In this document: positions 32,156 through 45,417 of the stretch, piece by piece | Position numbering within the stretch: position 1 is the first letter of the stretch | Layout of the letters: every line of letters starts with the position of its first letter | Source: Eutypella sp. D-1 | Taxonomy: Eukaryota > Ascomycota > Sordariomycetes > Xylariales > Diatrypaceae | Assembly: GCA_023313575.1 (NCBI GenBank) | Contig: JAJTTP010000023.1 | Span: forward strand, 310,001-374,000 | Length of the DNA stretch: 64,000 nt | Direction of reading: 5' to 3' | The notes under the pieces: model-generated | What the model was told of the DNA's origin: nothing | Database searches by the model: none | What the model saw: the letters and a program-made list of their open reading frames with translations, nothing else | Made by a program: the position numbers and the translations under genes

Positions 32156-32495
32156 GAACGAGCAAAGGTACTCCGCAGCCCTAAGGTTGAGGCCCGTACG
32201 TTCGCCACCTTACCCCTTGGAGGAGAAAAGGTGGTTGTTTCCGATGGGATATTTGGGATGGTTCTAGTACTTCCATAGCATTATTTGTGGAGGCTATGAT
32301 GAAGACAATTTGTTTATCTTTTAACCTAGTCCTGCTGACGCGGAGTATTTGACTTATTGACTTGAAGGTTAAGGTATACTGACAAAGGTTCCTTATGTAA
32401 TACATATTTCATCACGACCAGAAGATCGAAGTAACATATGTAGGACAGGAATCCTATATTGCCATGTAGAAGTAAGATATCCATAGGCTAGTGCT

Positions 32496-32510
32496 GGGGG
32501 GGGGGGGGGG
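32496..32510. repeat. Poly-G tract
   Basis: Fifteen consecutive G. Length may be affected by sequencing error. Confidence 0.85.
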
Positions 32511-32933
32511 TTAACTGTACACCCTGGCGCTTACCGGACTTAAGGTCCCCTATCCTATTATATCCGATCCTCCCTAGTATAGAACAACTCCACCTAAGTA
32601 AGGCTCAACTGGCCGTGACACATTTCCAGCGGTGATACACACCTTCTTACTAACCCACTTTAGCACGAGTCTGTGTAATGAGAGGCCTTAAAAGTGTGCA
32701 TATAGACGTCGGTATTTGAGAAGGTGTCAACTCCCAAGTGGTGCTACGTAGTCTTACCGTACTATTATTATTGGCGTGTAAGCATCCCAAGTTCCCGGGT
32801 TCTGTATTTGGTTGCAGTCGTGCAGCGTAACTATCGATAATATTGTGAGCTATGTAGCGCCTAGCACTGGTGTAAGAGATCTCGAACGACAGATGTACTT
32901 GGAGGATGGACTAGAGTCCTCGACATTTAATAA

Positions 32934-32950
32934 CCCCCCCCCCCCCCCCC
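32934..32950. repeat. Poly-C tract
   Basis: Seventeen consecutive C, 83 bp beyond the spo11 stop codon. Confidence 0.85.
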
Positions 32951-33032
32951 TCTGTAAGTCATGCTGCGTGATTAAATTCGATTTCCGATTTGTTAGCCTC
33001 CTATATCTTGCCTTCCAGTATATGTTATCGGT

Positions 33033-34785
33033 TTAAAAGCTATCGTAAGCTCTTCGGCCAATCTCCTTACTAGCACCTAACAGTCGCCCGTCTAACCAGG
33101 TGGCGATGGACCCCACATCATCCACCGCTTGGATTTCTGCCTTCATGTTCAGCATCAACATGATATGCAGCTCGCGAACAATTTCCGCCTCGTCACCACT
33201 TCTAGTATCTCCAATTGCCAGATTATGAAGAATATTTATGGCCTTGCCCCTGTCGTCGTCTGTGAGTGGCGAGAAAGCCTCTGTCGGTTCCGGGAAGCTG
33301 ACTGTCTCTGAGACACTGCGTATTGGGCTGCTAGAGCTAGGCGATGGATCGTCGCTAAGCAACCCAGATGATTGCGACACAGTAGGGTATGGATGATTCT
33401 TCACTAGTGGAGTACAATTGCTCCGGCCCAGGACATCGCTGCTTTTCAAGCCGAGCCATGAAAGCCCGGACACCGTCGCTCGTGGTTCGTGGCCCAGACT
33501 CCGGCTACCAATCTTGTAATTGCGCATTATTGTGATTCCCGCGGGGTCAAAATCGACTAGGGCATAGATTGGTATGTGTGGAAATGACGTATGCAGTAGG
33601 TGAAGGAATTGGCGAGTTGCAAGGTCAGGATACCCCTTGGCCTAATTATGTTTAGGTGAGATACCACCGACTTCGTGGGATCAGATCTTCCGTGGGGATG
33701 CAAACTTACTGTAGCTATGATGCCAGGACCTGCTTGTGAGCAGTCATAGTACCGAGATGATGCTAGAGAACGAAAAGTAGCCTGAAATGATGTGTTATTC
33801 TTGTTTGGAATGGCAGACTAAATGGGTGGCATACCTCTTTCTCTATAACAAGAATCCACTGCGTAGCTGCTATATCAAAATGGTGAATCGAATCTGCTTG
33901 GGGAACAGCCGTACCCTGTATCCAAAATTAGATTGGCCATACATGACGAGACTACAGGCAGGTAACCAACATTGCTGTCAAGGCTACAATCAAGAGTTGA
34001 TCCATTCTCAAGGACTATCGAGATGCTCCCAGCTACGAGTCCTTTGAATGCAGCTACCTGAATGTCGGTTAATATCATGATTGGTGACAATACACATGAG
34101 ATGGACGAACAATGTTCAAGTCATTTCTCCTGACACGTAGAGTGAAGGAAATGTCATCGACCAGTTTGTCGACATAGCTTTGCTTGCCGAATAATTCCGG
34201 GTACTGGTAATAGATGTTTCTAGCCAAGATATTAGCCACTTTAGGAGAGGCTCCATTCAAAGCAGGAAGGTGTTTAATCATCCAAGATGCAAGCCGTAAA
34301 TTGGGACATTACAAACCTTTTCGTGACTATGGTACCAGAAACCAGAGCCTCATGGGCCATCTGGAGAATTACGAGAACGCCAGCTAACAACATAGGCACG
34401 CCTGATGAGTATAATGACAAGAAAGACCGATACGGAGGTGGCGAGAAAACAACGCACTGAACTTCTTCACTTCAGCCTCGTTGTTGCTCGGGAATCGGAC
34501 GGAGAACTCGTTGCCGGATGGACGAGTGCGCATAGGTATGGAGAGTACCCGATTTTCACGCAGCGCATCGGTGATAGACTCTAGGATCCCTTCGATCTTG
34601 ACGATGACTTCGCCCGCGGACACCTGGCGGTCACTGATGTCCGATAACAAGCAGCCTGATAACAAGAGAGGTAATGTATCTTGCTCAGGATAAAGTAGTG
34701 GGCTGACTGGGGGCGTTAGAGGTTCGACGCGTGGTGTCAGGGGCTCGACATAAGGCGGACTATGGGGATCCTGCCCTTCCATCAT
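33033..34785 (-). CDS. spo11: Spo11-type meiotic double-strand-break protein
   Basis: 456 residues assembled from seven exons: 34458-34785, 34317-34401, 34111-34219, 33971-34057, 33835-33915, 33710-33781, 33033-33641. Every join keeps frame and restores family sequence. The N-terminus has EVIVKIEGILESITDALREN; exons 2-3 give a winged-helix segment with TKRNIYYQYPELFG, where Y142 (or Y141) is the DNA-attacking tyrosine; exon 4 gives FKGLVAGS. The Toprim metal site is E228 in WILVIEKEATF and D284/D286 in LVDFDPAG, followed by KIGSRSLGHEP and GLSWLGLKSSDVL. Spo11 makes meiotic breaks by a topoisomerase-like reaction. Several donors are non-standard (GTTCGT, GTTGGT, GTGCGT). All catalytic landmarks are intact, so the gene looks functional. 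Confidence 0.93.
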
Positions 34786-35554
34786 GGTGAAGGTATTCTC
34801 ATGGATATATCAAATAATCATGCAGCACATGATTAGATAGTTCTGATAAAGCTTAAGAGTATGTGTAACCATCTAGATGCTTATTGGAGAAGACAAGCTG
34901 CACGTATTCATACAACCACAATTAAGTAAATTTACCTCTTGTTAAGTGATACTCGACATGAAGATAAGCCCGAAGAGATCAAATGTGTGATGCAGAGCTC
35001 GGTAGGGTGACTCAGAAGAGCACCTGAGCAAATTGGCCCATCTTAGGTAACCTGGAAATTGAGTATATGCGCCTGGTTGCACAGACTGATTCTCCTGGCG
35101 GAAGGCGCATTCTGGAATTCAATTGAATCTGGATCGCGCCTGTCTCGATCTTGATTCTCAGTCCGGTTCTCCTTCCTGTGTTACTGTAATTAGACTTTCA
35201 ATCTCGCTCTTGGCGTGACATGTGAAAGCCCCTATTTAGGCGGGCAATGGAGTGTAGCATGGGCGGACTCGGATAAGCCCGAAAGCCCGGTCTGGCGGTG
35301 TCCGCGGCCTGCGTTCCGCTGTTACCAACCAGTACCATGGGCTAAATTGAATTTCAGGGGCCGATCGAGCACTAACTAATGTAACAGTAGCACTTCCGAA
35401 TCTAGCGTGGCGGGATCCCTTGGGACCCACTCTATTTTTCCCGTCGCATGTTTACTGCTGGTCGTCATTTAATTGGCATTTTTAATTAGCGATACCGCTC
35501 TTCTCTCTTTTAGCCATCCCCCCTCCAACTTTCTTCCACCCCCGGACGTTCGAA
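34786..35554. other. Divergent intergenic region spo11 / erg7
   Basis: Head-to-head promoters of a meiotic gene and a sterol gene. A CT-rich tract (35498-35545) precedes the erg7 start. No gene seen. Confidence 0.5.
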
Positions 35555-38045
35555 ATGGTGGAAACTAGGTCTACAGCCAAGTCAATGGCTAATGGCTACG
35601 AGAAGCCAAATGGCAATGGCAATGGCAAAAAGGCCCGGAAACGAACCAGTGCAGACGATTTGAACGGCGAGACCAAGCGACCCCGACTCGAAGACAAGAC
35701 CGACCGCACACGATGGCGAATGCTTGATGACAAGGGCCGCCACACCTGGCATTACCTAGAGGACGATGAGGCCGTGAAGAAATGGCCACAAAGTGTCGCC
35801 GACAAGTATTATCTCGGACTCGACACGGTACGCTGCACCAGAAATAGCCATCAAACTCCTTTTATCACATGTTTTTTTTTTTTAAAATAAAAACCCCGTC
35901 ATTTGCAACACAGTCTAGCTAGCTAACACACGGCCTTTGTAAAGGAACAACCTGATCTACCGAAGCCCCAAACCCCTCTCGATGCCGTTAGGAATGGCCT
36001 CACCTTCTTCGAGAAGCTCCAGCTTCCCTCCGGCCAATGGGGCTGCGAATATGGCGGTCCCATGTTCCTGTTACCTGGTATCGTCTTCACCTGGTACGCC
36101 ACCAAGACGCCGATCCCTTGGTACGTCGCGACCGAGATCAAGAATTACCTGTTCGCGCGGGCCAATCCCGAAGACGGAGGCTGGGGCCTGCACATCGAGG
36201 GCGAGAGCACCGTTTTCGGCACCGCCTTGAACTACTCGGTCCTGCGTATCGTCGGCGTCGACCCCGAACATCCAGTCATGGTCAAGGCCCGGGGAACCCT
36301 TCATAAGCTGGGCGGTGCCGTATACGGGCCACATTGGGCCAAATTCTGGCTCAGCGTCCTGGGGGTCTGCAGGTGGGAGATTGTCAACCCCGTGCCCCCT
36401 GAGCTATGGCTGTTGCCAGATTGGGTCCCCTTCGCGCCCTGGAGATGGTGGATCCATATGCGACAGGTATTCATGCCCATGTGCTACATATGGGACAAGA
36501 AATTCACCTGCGAGGAAACGGACGTGATCCGTGGTCTGAGACAGGAACTGTTTGTTGAGCCCTGGGAGGAGATCGACTGGGCCGGGAACCGCAACACTAT
36601 CTGTCCCAGGGATAACTACCACCCCAAGTCCTGGCTATTGAATACCGCGAACTGGTTTCTCACCAACATCTGGAACCCGTACCTTCGTACAAAGTCACTC
36701 TCCGACCGCGCCTGCGACTGGATCAGCAAGCTGGTTGATATGGAAGACGCTAACACCGACTTCGCTGACCTCGCGCCGGTCAATGCGCCCATGAACACGA
36801 TCGTGTGTTATATCCGCGACGGACCTGGCTCGTACACGGTACGAAGGCACATCGAACGGCTCGAAGACGCCCTTTGGATGAACAAGGAAGGCTTCCTCTG
36901 TAACGGCACGAACGGGGTGCAGAGCTGGGATACCGCGTTCTTGATCCAGAGTGTTGTCGACGCGGGGCTCGAACAGGACCCTCGCTGGCGACCCATGCTC
37001 ACGAAAGCGCTGGAGTTCCTCGACGACCAGCAGATCCGCGAAGACTGCGCGGAGCAGGGCGTGTGTTACCGTCAGCGGCGGAAGGGCGCATGGGCTTTCA
37101 GCACCCGGGTCCAGGGCTACGCGGTATCGGACTGCATATCGGAGGCGCTGAAGTCGGTGATCCTGCTGCAGAAGACGCCGGGGTACCCGCAGCTACTGGA
37201 GGACCAGCGGTTCTTCGACGCGGTGGACACGCTGCTGACGTACCAGAACGCGACGGGGGCATGCTCGTCGTACGAGCCGACGCGGGGCAGCGCGCACATG
37301 GAGATGCTCAACGCGGCGGAGGTGTTCGGCAAGATCATGATCGAGTACGATTACGTGGAGTGCACGACGGCGGTGATCACGGCGCTGAAGCTGTTCCGCG
37401 AGCACTGGCCCAAGTACCGCAATCAGGAGATCGAGGCCTTTATCGCCCGCTCCCTGAAGTGGATCAAGACGTACCAGCGCCCCGACGGCTCGTTCTACGG
37501 CAACTGGGCCATCTGCTTCACCTACGCCACGATGTTTGCCCTCGAGAGCTTTCACAGCATCGGCGAGCACTATGAGAACAGTTCGGCGTCGAAGAGGGCG
37601 TGCGACTTCCTGCTCTCTAAGCAGAGGGAGGATGGTGGGTGGTCGGAGAGCTACAAGGTAAGCACGTTACGCATTATTATCCCCTATCTATACTGGAGGG
37701 GGGCAGGGGCAGGGAGGGCATCGAAACAATTGCATTACTAACATCCCACAACAGGCATGCGAGACAGGAATCTACACGGAGCACCCGACGGGGTCGCAGG
37801 TGGTGATGACGGCGTGGGCGCTGATAGGGCTGATGAAGGCGGACTACCCCGACATCGAGCCGATCAAGAAGGGGATCAAGTTGATCATGGACCGGCAGCA
37901 GCCCAACGGCGAGTGGTTACAGGAGGCCATCGAGGGCGTCTTCAACAAGAGCTGCATGATCTCGTACCCCAACTACAAGTTCACCTTCACCATGAAGGCA
38001 CTCGGCATGTTCGCCTCCAAGTACCCCGACGAGACTGTCGTATAA
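35555..38045 (+). CDS. erg7: Oxidosqualene:lanosterol cyclase
   Basis: 758 residues from exons 35555-35827, 35945-37657 and 37755-38045. The enzyme cyclises 2,3-oxidosqualene to lanosterol in ergosterol synthesis on the ER or lipid particles. The basic N-terminal tail (about 50 residues) is specific to filamentous fungi. Repeated QW motifs are visible (for example PSGQWGCEYGG, PDGSFYGNWAICF, REDGGWSES). The acid that protonates the epoxide is D487, in SDCISEALK, where most cyclases have DCTAE. The segment RWWIHMRQVFMP corresponds to the conserved His-containing loop. Length and the C-terminal FNKSCMISYPNYKF match lanosterol synthases. A protostadienol-type product cannot be excluded, but no helvolic-acid-type cluster genes are present. 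Confidence 0.95.
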
Positions 38046-38832
38046 GTGGTATGGTATATCTATCCGGCTAATACCGGCGACGCTACTGCTTCTGCTTTTA
38101 TCTGATGCTATATGATTCTATGGACGAAGACAATGAAATGAGAGGAGGTGGTCGTGATCGCTTGCTAAGCATATAGACTAGCGGTGCACTTCAGCATATA
38201 AGAAAAGCGAGCATATAGCATACAAGACGAGCATCATATTGCATGCAAGACATTAATACATAGCTACATATACTAATAAAACCCAATGTTTCAACCTCGA
38301 CCGTAATCGTTTCTAAGCTTTATGTATACTGAACAGAGTGCATATATACTATATGTGTATGTATCGAAGTTCAGAATGGACCTTTTTATGTTGATAAAAG
38401 GGTGGTGTGAGTGTTTCCCATTAAGGAAGGCGGTAAACGCCGAGATGGAACATTTTCTGGGCCTTGGGGGATGGCTTTTACCGCCCTACGTCACTGGGGT
38501 AAAGCCGGAAGAATCCCGTAGCACCTTCTGGAGCTGTTCCCCGCCCCCACCAAAGCTTTGTTATGTTAGTGTTGCAATAGTTTCAGGCACAGGCAAGGCA
38601 GGTCACACCAGCTCTTTCTAACAATAGGATTCACATTTTTAGGGTTCGTACTTGCTTGTTGGCTTTCACTTAAACTTCAACGTTACATTCTTCCATCTTC
38701 CCATACTTAGGTATTTAACACTACCTGTTCATAGTCCATCGGCAAGCATCACTCAAACCTCCACCTCCCCAACCCGAACCTCTCACATCCATCAGTAGCA
38801 CACGCACGCGCACACACACACACACACCCACG
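38046..38832. other. Intergenic erg7 to sgt1
   Basis: AT-rich 3' region of erg7, then the C/A-rich 5' leader of sgt1 with a (CA)n tract at 38805-38827. No gene seen. Confidence 0.5.
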
Positions 38833-40601
38833 ATGCCATCACCGGCGGTTCTAGCCGACCTAGGCGTGAAAGCCGTTAAAGACGGCAAGTACGAGGAAGG
38901 AATCAGGAACCTAACAGAGGCATTACGGGAGCGGCCAGCGCCTCTATGGTTGCTCGAGCGATCGAAAGCCTACCTGCGCACGGGGGCGATCCCGCACGCA
39001 CTACGGGACGCGGAGCGCGCGCTGCGCGTCGCCTTCGACCGCGCGAACCGCGACCTGATGATCGAGGCGCAGATCCGGCGTGCCGTCGCCTACTTCCGGC
39101 TCGCGCGGTACGCTGACGCCGATGTCTGCGCTTTTTGGGCCCTGCGCTTGCTCGATGGCGCTCGCGCTACCGAGGACGATGGGCAGACGCGCCTGCAAGA
39201 CGACCAGGGAGATTACCCCGTCCGGGCCGCCGATATCCACAACCCCACCGCCGGTGAACAGGACGGGCTGTCAGTTGCGATGAAATCCGGGGATACGAAG
39301 TCCAAGGAGATGCAGTTGAAGAACCAGGCTTTCTCGTGGCGTGTGCAGGCTCTGTCGCAGTTGGAGAAGCTGCCTGCTGGTGACCCCGGCCGTAAGGTTG
39401 GCGTCAAGGACAAGTACCCGAATCCCTCGATGGAAGAGGAAGAGCCCATAGATGTCGGAAAAGAGGAGGATACCTCAGAAAGCAAGCCTACTGCGGCAAA
39501 GACTACATCTGCACCAGAGGAGAGGGATGAAACAGCGAGAAAGGCGGCCTGGGAGGAGCTCTGGAACCAGTACAATTCCTTGCATGCCAAGAACAATGTC
39601 CGGTCCAGCTTCTACCAAACCGATACCACCCTCAATGTTGACATCTTCGTCAAGAACGTGCCGAAGGAAGAGTTCAAAGTAGACGCCCAGGAAGACAGCG
39701 TAGGTGACCCTCGCTCATGAACGGATTTGCCAAACCAATATCCACTAACCGTGGTACAGATCACTCTAGGTCCCATTCCCAACACCCACTCCGGCCAGAT
39801 CCACCTCTTCCTCTACGGCAAGATCAAGCCCGAGGAGACATCGTACACAGTCAAGTCGATGAAGATCGAGCTTGTACTTAAGAAAGATCCCCCCGGGAAG
39901 TGGCCGACGCTACGCGGGAAGAACTCGGAGCTCGTTGATAACCTTGCCCTGACCTCGTTCCCGCAGCCTTCCTTCAACCAATTTCATACCTACGTCACTA
40001 GCTTAGGGTTCGTATCCGGAATTTATCTCGATAGTTAAGTGATGTGCAACTACTAACATTGAGTAGATACTCGAATCCCGAGGACCTGAACTTAAAGGGA
40101 CCCTTCGGCGAGCAGACAGCCTGGTACGATGACCTTCTGGAGAAGCTGCGTGCTAGTCTGCGGTCAACATCATCAACGACAGACAAATCAACACCTGCTG
40201 CGGTATCCACGACTCTAGGGACTACAGCTTCAAGCACGGTCCAACCAACAAGCAACAGCAGTACCAGCAAAAGCCCACTATCAGACCAGACTAACAAGCC
40301 GAAGGCGGTGGCACCCACAACGACGACCAGCGGACCGGCATATCCAACATCCTCAAAGAAAGGCCCGAAGAACTGGGACAAGATCGACGAGCTGGACGAC
40401 GACAACAAGGACGGCGCCGGCGGCGACGTGGACTCGTTCTTCAAGACGCTATACCAGAACGCGGACCCGGATACCCGCCGCGCCATGATGAAGAGCTACG
40501 TCGAGAGCAACGGCACCTCCCTCTCCACCTCCTGGAGCGAGGCCAAGGACAAAACTTACGCCACTGTGCCGCCCGACGGGAGCGAGGCTAAGGAGTGGTA
40601 G
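38833..40601 (+). CDS. sgt1: Sgt1-type co-chaperone (TPR-CS-SGS)
   Basis: 549 residues from exons 38833-39699, 39760-40007 and 40067-40601. TPR-like helices fill residues 1-120 (GVKAVKDGKYEEGIRNLTEA). After an acidic linker the CS domain runs about 268-370 (SSFYQTDTTLNVDIFVKNVP, then YTVKSMKIELVLKK), the Hsp90-binding beta-sandwich. A Ser/Thr-rich linker leads to the SGS domain: PAYPTSSKKGPKNWDKID, DSFFKTLYQNADPDTRRAM and the end PPDGSEAKEW. Sgt1 links Hsp90 to SCF ubiquitin ligases and kinetochore assembly. The second intron (59 bp) has a GTTCGT donor and a TACTAAC branch site; that donor is the least certain junction. Confidence 0.93.
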
Positions 40602-43600
40602 TGTAGGCCAGAGAGCTATCCGCCTTGTATCCGTGGAGAGATATATACTGCCTGGTGGTCCGCGTATAAGTGACGCTTCATAGCCCCTTTCTTTTTGCAG
40701 CGGCGACCAAGCTCCTATATGCATTTCAAGAACAATGGGAATCCCTTTCCAAAGCAAAGGAGGAGACCAACGCTCCCGTGCGTTCGGCTTGGGCATGAAG
40801 GAGTTCGCTATATAATCTATGCTTCGATCTTGCGGTATAAGCTGCTTTTACAAGCTGGTTGGTTGGGTTTACAATAGCATTTACTTGCCCGTTGCCTCAC
40901 AATACCCTCCCATGAAATATAATGAGGTTTCGTATCGTATATGTAAACGCCAGGCCAGGGCTTATCAACCCTTTGGTCGTCCTGTGGTATATCTAGATGC
41001 CGTCGTGAAGTTTTATCCCCGTATTCTGTACTGAAGTTTGTTATCAAACGTTATTGGTGTTACGCGGTTCCGCCTTTTAGATATGGCAGCGAGAGCGGAG
41101 TTGGGAGATGACATAGATAAACAAGTCGCGGGTCAAAGTAAGGCTCGCGAATCACAGTAAGGCTTTCTGGGGTCAACTGCATAATTTGAAGCACCGTACA
41201 TTTGGGCCATCCTACGTGTGACCCACGAATCATGTCCATACGTGTGTGGCCGTTGCTAGAAGCCTGATAGATTAGATAGGTAGGGTTCGGAAGATCAGAG
41301 CTCCTACATACTTATGTTTTGCTATCCACGCCTGTGCTGTAGAGATGCTGTGTTTGTGGTCGGATTGACGATTAGTGTAGACTATATGCTTGTATATGGT
41401 CTTCGAAGGTTTCGCGGCCGTGTTTAGCAAGACCCCGTAGGCTTTCCTGGAGTCGGGGGTGTGTTTTTGGGTCAGCTCGCTTGTGGCAGACGATATGGAC
41501 GGGTCCGAATGATAGACGTGCGATATAGAAGGGAGTGCTCAGATTCGCCAGCTCTGAATCCCAAACACGGCAACTCACAACCCAGACCTACAGCAGGTAC
41601 TGTGGATAATTTATATTGCCAGGATCTTTTGGGGCCGGCAACAGGGTTTCTCAGCTCCCTATCAAACGACCAAGGGATTCTTATACACAGCCTACCTACG
41701 TGGATCTGAATCCTGCGAGTGCGAAAGCCGAGACCGGGGAACTGGACTCTGCTTATAGACTCCCACTCCCATGCCAGATGTGTTGCCTATTCCAGACTTG
41801 GGCCGTGTGTGTGTAGCTAATTAGAAGAAAAACCGTCACGACAGAGAACCAACACGCTCTATTCAACTACTCCACAGTTGATGGTTTGTTTTCTCCCTGC
41901 TTGCCTCTCTCGATCTCACGTGAACCTCTTCTCCACTTCAGTGGCCTAGTCGTGGCCCTAGTTCGCTCTTGAATCGAGGCCTTACCCCGGGTTCCCCAAA
42001 TTGCGCCGTCTGGCTTATAAGGGAGGGGTTAGAGGGAGGCTAGGCTAGTCACCACTGGCGTCTTGCCTAGGCGATGGTCATAGGGCATGCGCAACACCCG
42101 GAGAAGGGCATCTCGAGGGGAGATCACGGGGTAGGATGAGAACGAGATAAGCCATCCAGTCGCCGATGGGCAGGTAGGTAGTACTGTAGGCTATTGCCGT
42201 CTTAATACCCTTTCCAATCCGTCGTGGATGGGTTCTGGCAGCATGGTTTTGGGCGAGCCACAGGCTGCATCTCCGCTCCCGCTCCCAGCGCCGCGGAATA
42301 TTCCTCAACAGATCATGCATGCCATACCATACCATACCACAACGCTATAAACAGAGTGGCATGAGGGTGCGTTCGCATATAGTCTCGCCGGCACACGCCG
42401 GATGTTACCTGAGGTCCAACCGCACCCAGAGAATTTTCTACAGATGCAAAAGAATATTGGCTAGACCCTTGGCCAATCTAAAATTAATATTCGCTAGATG
42501 TCTGCTCTACGACGTCGGTATGCGATAAATATCTTCGACGTGATTTTTTAAGTGTATTTCACTTCGCAGTTGTAGATAAATATGGCACGAGAATATGCAT
42601 GATAATATATCGATGGTGAAGGGTTCGAGCGCACGTTGTGTTGTGTCCCTGCTTTTGGCATCCTGCAGCTCATTCCTATACCACTCCACGCACTGCACCC
42701 TCACTAGGTGGTAATATAACAAAACAAAACAGAAAAAGAACAATCTTTAAAAGTGACTTGGCGCTATGGATTGAGTGTCGAGGTCCAATCGCGCACCCCT
42801 TTTCCGTTCGCAAAGCTGCATCACGAAAACAGCAACCCCGTTTATCGACAGAAAACCGCCGAATCTTCATGCATGGCATGCTAGCCCACAGACCACTCCA
42901 CCACCGGGACATGCATGCATGCAGCCAGCGTTGATTAACCTGCCTGAGTATGTCCTCTCGTAAGGGTCATCTTAAACTAATGCATACCGACTTTCTCGAG
43001 ATGTTCTAGAGAAGAAGATCCACGATCATTAAACGAACTAGGTAATATATTCTACGTTCTCTCGTGTGTAACTGTAGGGGGGAAACTACACCAATTAGAT
43101 CAACGACGGGCGATCTAGACTAGCAGATAGATATCTGCAAATTATCTGCACCTACTAAATAAACTTATACGGGTTCCAGTCTTCAACAGCGACCCACATA
43201 CGGTGAAACGGAAAGGAGGACGTGCCTGCTTGCGGGCCCTGCAGATATTTGACCCATCTCCTGCACCTCACAACTCCGAGCGGTCCCCACGGTCTCGGTA
43301 TGGACCGACGGTTTCCCTTGCCGTGGCCCTTCTCAGCTGACTGCCCCCCTTGTCGTGGGGGGTAGAATATTGCCCCGTCGTAGGCGGGATTACATAGGGG
43401 GTGCCGAAAGCTGGCGGTAAAGAACGCCCGACCCTGGATGGTGGGCTTTTAGTATGCTCACTAGGATCACTTGGCTTGCCTAGTTAGGGATGTGACCAGG
43501 GGCTGCTTGAAATGGGTCTTTCAAAGAACGCCCGTTGTTCAGATACCCTATTTTGTTCTCCGCTGTGGATGGAGAATATCGACATGATATTGATTTTCGT

Positions 43601-45417
43601 GACGCTGCAAGACGTGCTCTATGTGGGATTCTGAAAGTGCAGCTCGCCGATCATCCCACGCACTGCTGGCTTCTTTGTGATCATTGACGGTATTTCTGAT
43701 GGCCGGAGAATGGCGCGACGAAACCTTCACGGCATGAGAACTAAGCACCATCTTGCTAAATTAACGATGACTACATGCGCGAATCGGATATAGCCGCCAG
43801 ACAATAGGTAGAACGAAGGTGGGCAAGTCAATGTTGAGGCGTAATTTATGCCGGATGAATTACATGTGAACACTTCGTACATAGGTATGCGAGAACTGCC
43901 AGACTGACTACCTCCTGCGTCCTGAATCGGCCCAATTCCTCCGGAAGGATACCAACCTCTCACAAGGATCGTCTGAGTCCCTCACCTCGCAGGAGCTAGA
44001 CCGATCGCAGATTCAACAAGTTGACATCACACTCGCTTGAAGAATTGTTGATATCTCTGACGAGAAAAAGACCGTCCATCCAGCCATCTAGAACGTCGAT
44101 GTCACGAAAATAAGTCTTGTGTTACCAATGACGAAACTCGGTAGCGACTGCAATATCCTATCTAGATAGATTAATTAGAGATTAAATGATAGGTATCGCG
44201 AGATGATGGCGTGGTGCCGGGTACCCAGACGGGGAGCGACATCATCGCCCCTTACGAAAGCTGACGATCGCGCGGCTCGGACCCTGTGGGAGAAAATCTA
44301 TAGCCGAGACTGTTCTCGACGATGTGTCAGGACGTCAGGTTTCGCACTTAGGGGGGATCGACTAATACCGGGATGCCCTGCGTCCCCCCGCATTCTCCAA
44401 ACCTTGTCAAGAGCCGCCAGTTATTATGGTTAGTTAGGTATGGAGCAACGCCTCAAGTCCCGAACAACCCGACTTTGAACTTGAATAGCGGTAGCGCGTA
44501 ACCTACTCCTGCGCATCCGTGGCGCCCCACCGGTTCCACTCGGTCCCGGTCCACCACACACTGGCGACGTCAAACATCTCATCGGCAGTTAGCTAATAGG
44601 CTGGAGCAGCTGGACACAGTGCTGGGGGAATTGTCACAGACGTGGTTTACTATGTACTTCCAGCTTTGACGGGCTCCGGCACAGGTGGCGTATCAGGCAG
44701 GGCCAATATTATGGCTCCATAGTCTTGGGGTCACGACTAGCCTTACTAAATACGAGCCTCCTATTGGTAACGTCGAGGTAAGCTTTCTCGTCCTCGTACT
44801 CGTCGTCCTTCGTACTGCTTACACCCTATACAATGCATTGTGGTGAGCTTTGGATAGCTTATTACTGTTTGACGACTGGGAAATCCCGTGGCTGAGGGGT
44901 TCCCGCTTCTACTGACCAAGCATAGAATAGTTAGGCATAAGCACTCCCGATATGGATCTTGTTGGCAACGTATCCTGGGCATGGCCCGAGTGTTACGTGA
45001 TGCGCATATGGAGTACCACGTCTTAAGCTACAGCCCACACCATCAGCTAGCAACCTGGAACCATAGAGCGTAGATTACTAGCCGATCCTTCAAGTTCTGG
45101 TCTATTTTTGGGCGGGTGATCGTGGTTAGCCGTTATACGCACCAACAGCGACGGTGGCAGGGGGTTTGTTTTAGGGCCGTTAAGTCGTCAGTTGTCTATT
45201 AGCTATATAAAGGGGACCTATTTGTAAGGAACGGTAATCCATCATCACCGGTTTATTACGTCGTAGGGGCCCCCTTTATGTGACACTTGGAATATATCAA
45301 ACTAGATTTAAAAGCCCGGTGGCCTCCCGTGCGGATACCTACGTTCCGCAAGACCCTGCATGTTGCAGTAACCACTTGAGCCTCATATGAGAGACACCTT
45401 TCCACAAGCCCGCGAAC
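40602..45417. other. Gene-poor 4.8-kb stretch
   Basis: No frame above about 100 codons and none with a domain. Short structures: GCAGATA-GA-TATCTGC palindrome at 43123-43138, GCATGCATGC words near 42910, AGGTAGGTAGTACTG near 42173, and a TATA box at 45204 for the P450. It may hold decayed mobile or gene sequence, but I cannot name any. Confidence 0.5.
45204..45211 (+). promoter_or_regulatory. TATA box of the P450 gene
   Basis: TATATAAA, 214 bp before the ATG at 45418, with no other open frame between. Confidence 0.5.

Larger units (their letters stand above)
32037..33032. other. Intergenic with GA, poly-G and poly-C tracts
   Basis: Convergent gap between seven-Cys gene 2 and spo11. Contains the GA tract, G15 at 32496-32510 and C17 at 32934-32950. 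No gene seen. Confidence 0.55.

Noticed and set aside
9129..32622. 22-bp near-repeat (AGGCTCAACTG-CCGT-ACACA) at 9129 and 32601, 20 of 22 identical
   Set aside because: Roughly one such match is expected by chance in 64 kb, and the flanks do not align convincingly.
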